Shown here: positions 62,769 through 64,000 of the stretch, one piece after another
Layout of the letters: each line of letters opens with the position of its first letter
How positions within the stretch are numbered: position 1 is the stretch's first letter
NCBI RefSeq assembly: GCF_002798305.1
Contig: NZ_PCGR01000003.1
Coordinates: forward strand, 308,997 to 372,996
Reading direction: 5' to 3'
From: Chryseomicrobium excrementi
GTDB taxonomy: Bacteria > Bacillota > Bacilli > Bacillales_A > Planococcaceae
Length of the DNA stretch: 64,000 bases
Made by a program: the position numbers and the translations under genes
The notes under the pieces: model-generated
What the model saw: the letters and a program-made list of their open reading frames with translations, nothing else
What the model was told of the DNA's origin: nothing
Databases searched by the model: none

Positions 62769-63440
62769 GTGACAATACGAAATTGGTTTAAATTTTTTGT
62801 ACGCGCGATGCTCATCGGTGGATTAATCACAGGTGTGCTCGGCTTATTCATACGATGGGACGATGCTTTCGCTAGCTATTTCCAAGCAGGGCAGTGGGGA
62901 GAGTTCTTTGCAGCTTTCGCATTTATGATGGTAATGGGCTTCACTGTAAGCGTCATTGCTCAGATGGGATTCTTCGCTTATCTTACGATTCACCAGATGG
63001 GGGTCAACATTTTCCGTAGTCTGACATTATGGAATTGGGTGCAGATCTTATTAATTATTATCGTTATCGCAGATTTGATTATTTTCCGTTTCCGTCCAGG
63101 TAGCGCATCGACATCCCAACTACTACTGTATTTAGGATTACTGGCTGTTCTTATTGGAACATCGGTAACAGTAGCCATCATCAAAGCGAGACTAACTAAG
63201 AAACATGCATTGATTTCTGCTTTATTTTTTATGATCGTTGTATCAACGCTTGAATGGTTGCCTGTGCTTATGGTGCGAGCTGAGAATGTAGACAGCTGGG
63301 TTACATTACTACTGTTCCCCATACTCGCGGTGAATGCATTCCAACTTCTAGCATTACCAAAGTACAATAAACAATCCGAGATCGACCTAGCGAAACGTGA
63401 AGAACGACGCAAGGCTCGGAAGCAGCAAGCCGCTCAATAA
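62769..63440 (+). CDS. kbaA: KinB-signalling pathway activator KbaA
   Basis: A 223-residue membrane protein with about six helices and a basic C-terminal tail (AKREERRKARKQQ). In B. subtilis KbaA is required for the KinB branch of the sporulation phosphorelay. GTG 62769 follows GGAGG. No stop or frameshift is present, so it may have another role here. In Bacillus pdaB follows; here a terminator and the rRNA promoters do. Confidence 0.85.
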   Translation: MTIRNWFKFFVRAMLIGGLITGVLGLFIRWDDAFASYFQAGQWGEFFAAFAFMMVMGFTVSVIAQMGFFAYLTIHQMGVNIFRSLTLWNWVQILLIIIVIADLIIFRFRPGSASTSQLLLYLGLLAVLIGTSVTVAIIKARLTKKHALISALFFMIVVSTLEWLPVLMVRAENVDSWVTLLLFPILAVNAFQLLALPKYNKQSEIDLAKREERRKARKQQAAQ

Positions 63441-63458
63441 TGAGCGGTTTTCTTATTT
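63430..63458 (+). terminator. Terminator of kbaA
   Basis: CCGCTCA (63430-63436) pairs with TGAGCGG (63441-63447), followed by TTTTCTTATTTTC; it overlaps the kbaA stop region. Confidence 0.75.
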
Positions 63459-63633
63459 TCATATAACGGTTGATTCTAAGCTTTTATAAGTTTTGATAGT
63501 TTAGAGATTTAACGGACGAGGTGTAAAGACATTTCTCTTGCCGGATATGTTGTGTTGAATAAACAAATGCATCACATCATCTTGTAAATGAATAGAAAAA
63601 CGAAAAAACTTTAGGAAAAGTTATGAAAAACCG

Positions 63634-63663
63634 TTGACGATATGTTTAAAACGATGCTAAGAT
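63634..63663 (+). promoter_or_regulatory. rrn promoter P1
   Basis: TTGACG (63634-63639), 18-bp spacer, TAAGAT (63658-63663), with an A/T-rich upstream tract (AAAAACGAAAAAAC) that could act as an UP element. Confidence 0.65.
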
Positions 63664-63696
63664 ACAGAGGTCGCCAAAACGAGACGAAACAAATAG

Positions 63697-63726
63697 TTGA
63701 CAACACATTGAATGTTTTGTTACTAT
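63697..63726 (+). promoter_or_regulatory. rrn promoter P2
   Basis: TTGACA (63697-63702), 18-bp spacer, TACTAT (63721-63726). The transcribed leader (TTGAAAACTGAACATGC near 63757) is typical of Bacillales rRNA operons. No other feature is seen in 63459-63927. Confidence 0.75.
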
Positions 63727-63927
63727 ATGAAAGTTGTCTCAAGACGACATATGAACATTGAAAACTGAACATGCAAGACGTCAAGATAGAGCGTCACCAC
63801 CCCGACCCCCGTTGGGTGTGCGTGACGCAAACAGAACCAAGTCACTTCCTATAACGGGATGTGACGGACGTTCAAAAATGGACATCATTATGATGCCAGC
63901 AACAAAATGAGCTTATATTAAGTTCTC

Positions 63928-64000
63928 TTTTATGGAGAGTTTGATCCTGGCTCAGGACGAACGCTGGCGGCGTGCCTAATACATGCAAGTCGAGCGGATG
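63928..64000 (+). rRNA. rrs: 16S ribosomal RNA, 5' end (partial)
   Basis: Starts near TTTATGGAGAG and contains the universal GAGTTTGATCCTGGCTCAG and GGCGTGCCTAATACATGCAA segments. It runs off the right window edge. Confidence 0.98.

Overview
The window is a chromosomal core region of a Bacillales bacterium. Gene order (ctsR-mcsA-mcsB-clpC-radA, cysE-cysS, sigH-rpmG-secE-nusG, rpoBC, the str, S10, spc and alpha operons, ecfAAT-truA-rplM-rpsI, salA, kbaA, then a 16S rRNA gene) matches the Bacillus origin-proximal ribosomal region. Protein sequences, and the absence or decay of several sporulation and germination genes, point to a non-sporulating Planococcaceae/Caryophanaceae lineage (Planococcus/Chryseomicrobium-like). 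The family call is an inference from recalled sequences; no search was run.

Layout. 1-6.6 kb: a Mur-ligase paralog cut by the window edge, a 330-bp non-coding element, an uncharacterised protein, a corA-rluF pair on the minus strand, an rsgA-type GTPase gene behind a leader-peptide attenuator, and a purine permease. 6.6-14.1 kb: the CtsR-controlled stress operon, radA and yacL, with disA missing between the last two. 14.1-22 kb: isoprenoid genes, gltX, a T-box-controlled cysE-cysS operon with mrnC, rlmB and rae1, then sigH. 22-38.5 kb: secE-nusG, L11/L1, L10/L12, an rsmC-like methyltransferase, rpoBC and the str operon. 38.5-41.4 kb: an accessory pocket between tuf and rpsJ with two repeat elements, a PPK2 polyphosphate kinase and a Na+/H+ antiporter. 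41.4-55.7 kb: S10-spc-alpha, with the usual map gene between adk and infA reduced to a fragment. 55.7-60.3 kb: ECF transporter module, truA, rplM-rpsI. 60.3-64 kb: a repeat copy, a dead cwlD, intact salA, a truncated gerD, intact kbaA, no pdaB, then tandem rrn promoters and the start of 16S rRNA.

How it fits together. Most genes make the transcription and translation machinery. Recognisable regulation includes a CtsR box, a Cys T-box, L10, L13, L1 and S10-operon leaders, and an attenuator hairpin before rpoB. The most interesting items are: (1) the rsgA leader, with a 26-codon leader ORF, an intrinsic terminator and a 16-bp competing pairing; (2) coordinated loss of cwlD, gerD, disA and pdaB beside intact sigH and kbaA; (3) the map remnant; (4) two dispersed repeat families, one a 119-bp structured element with compensatory stem changes and one built on 21-bp units.
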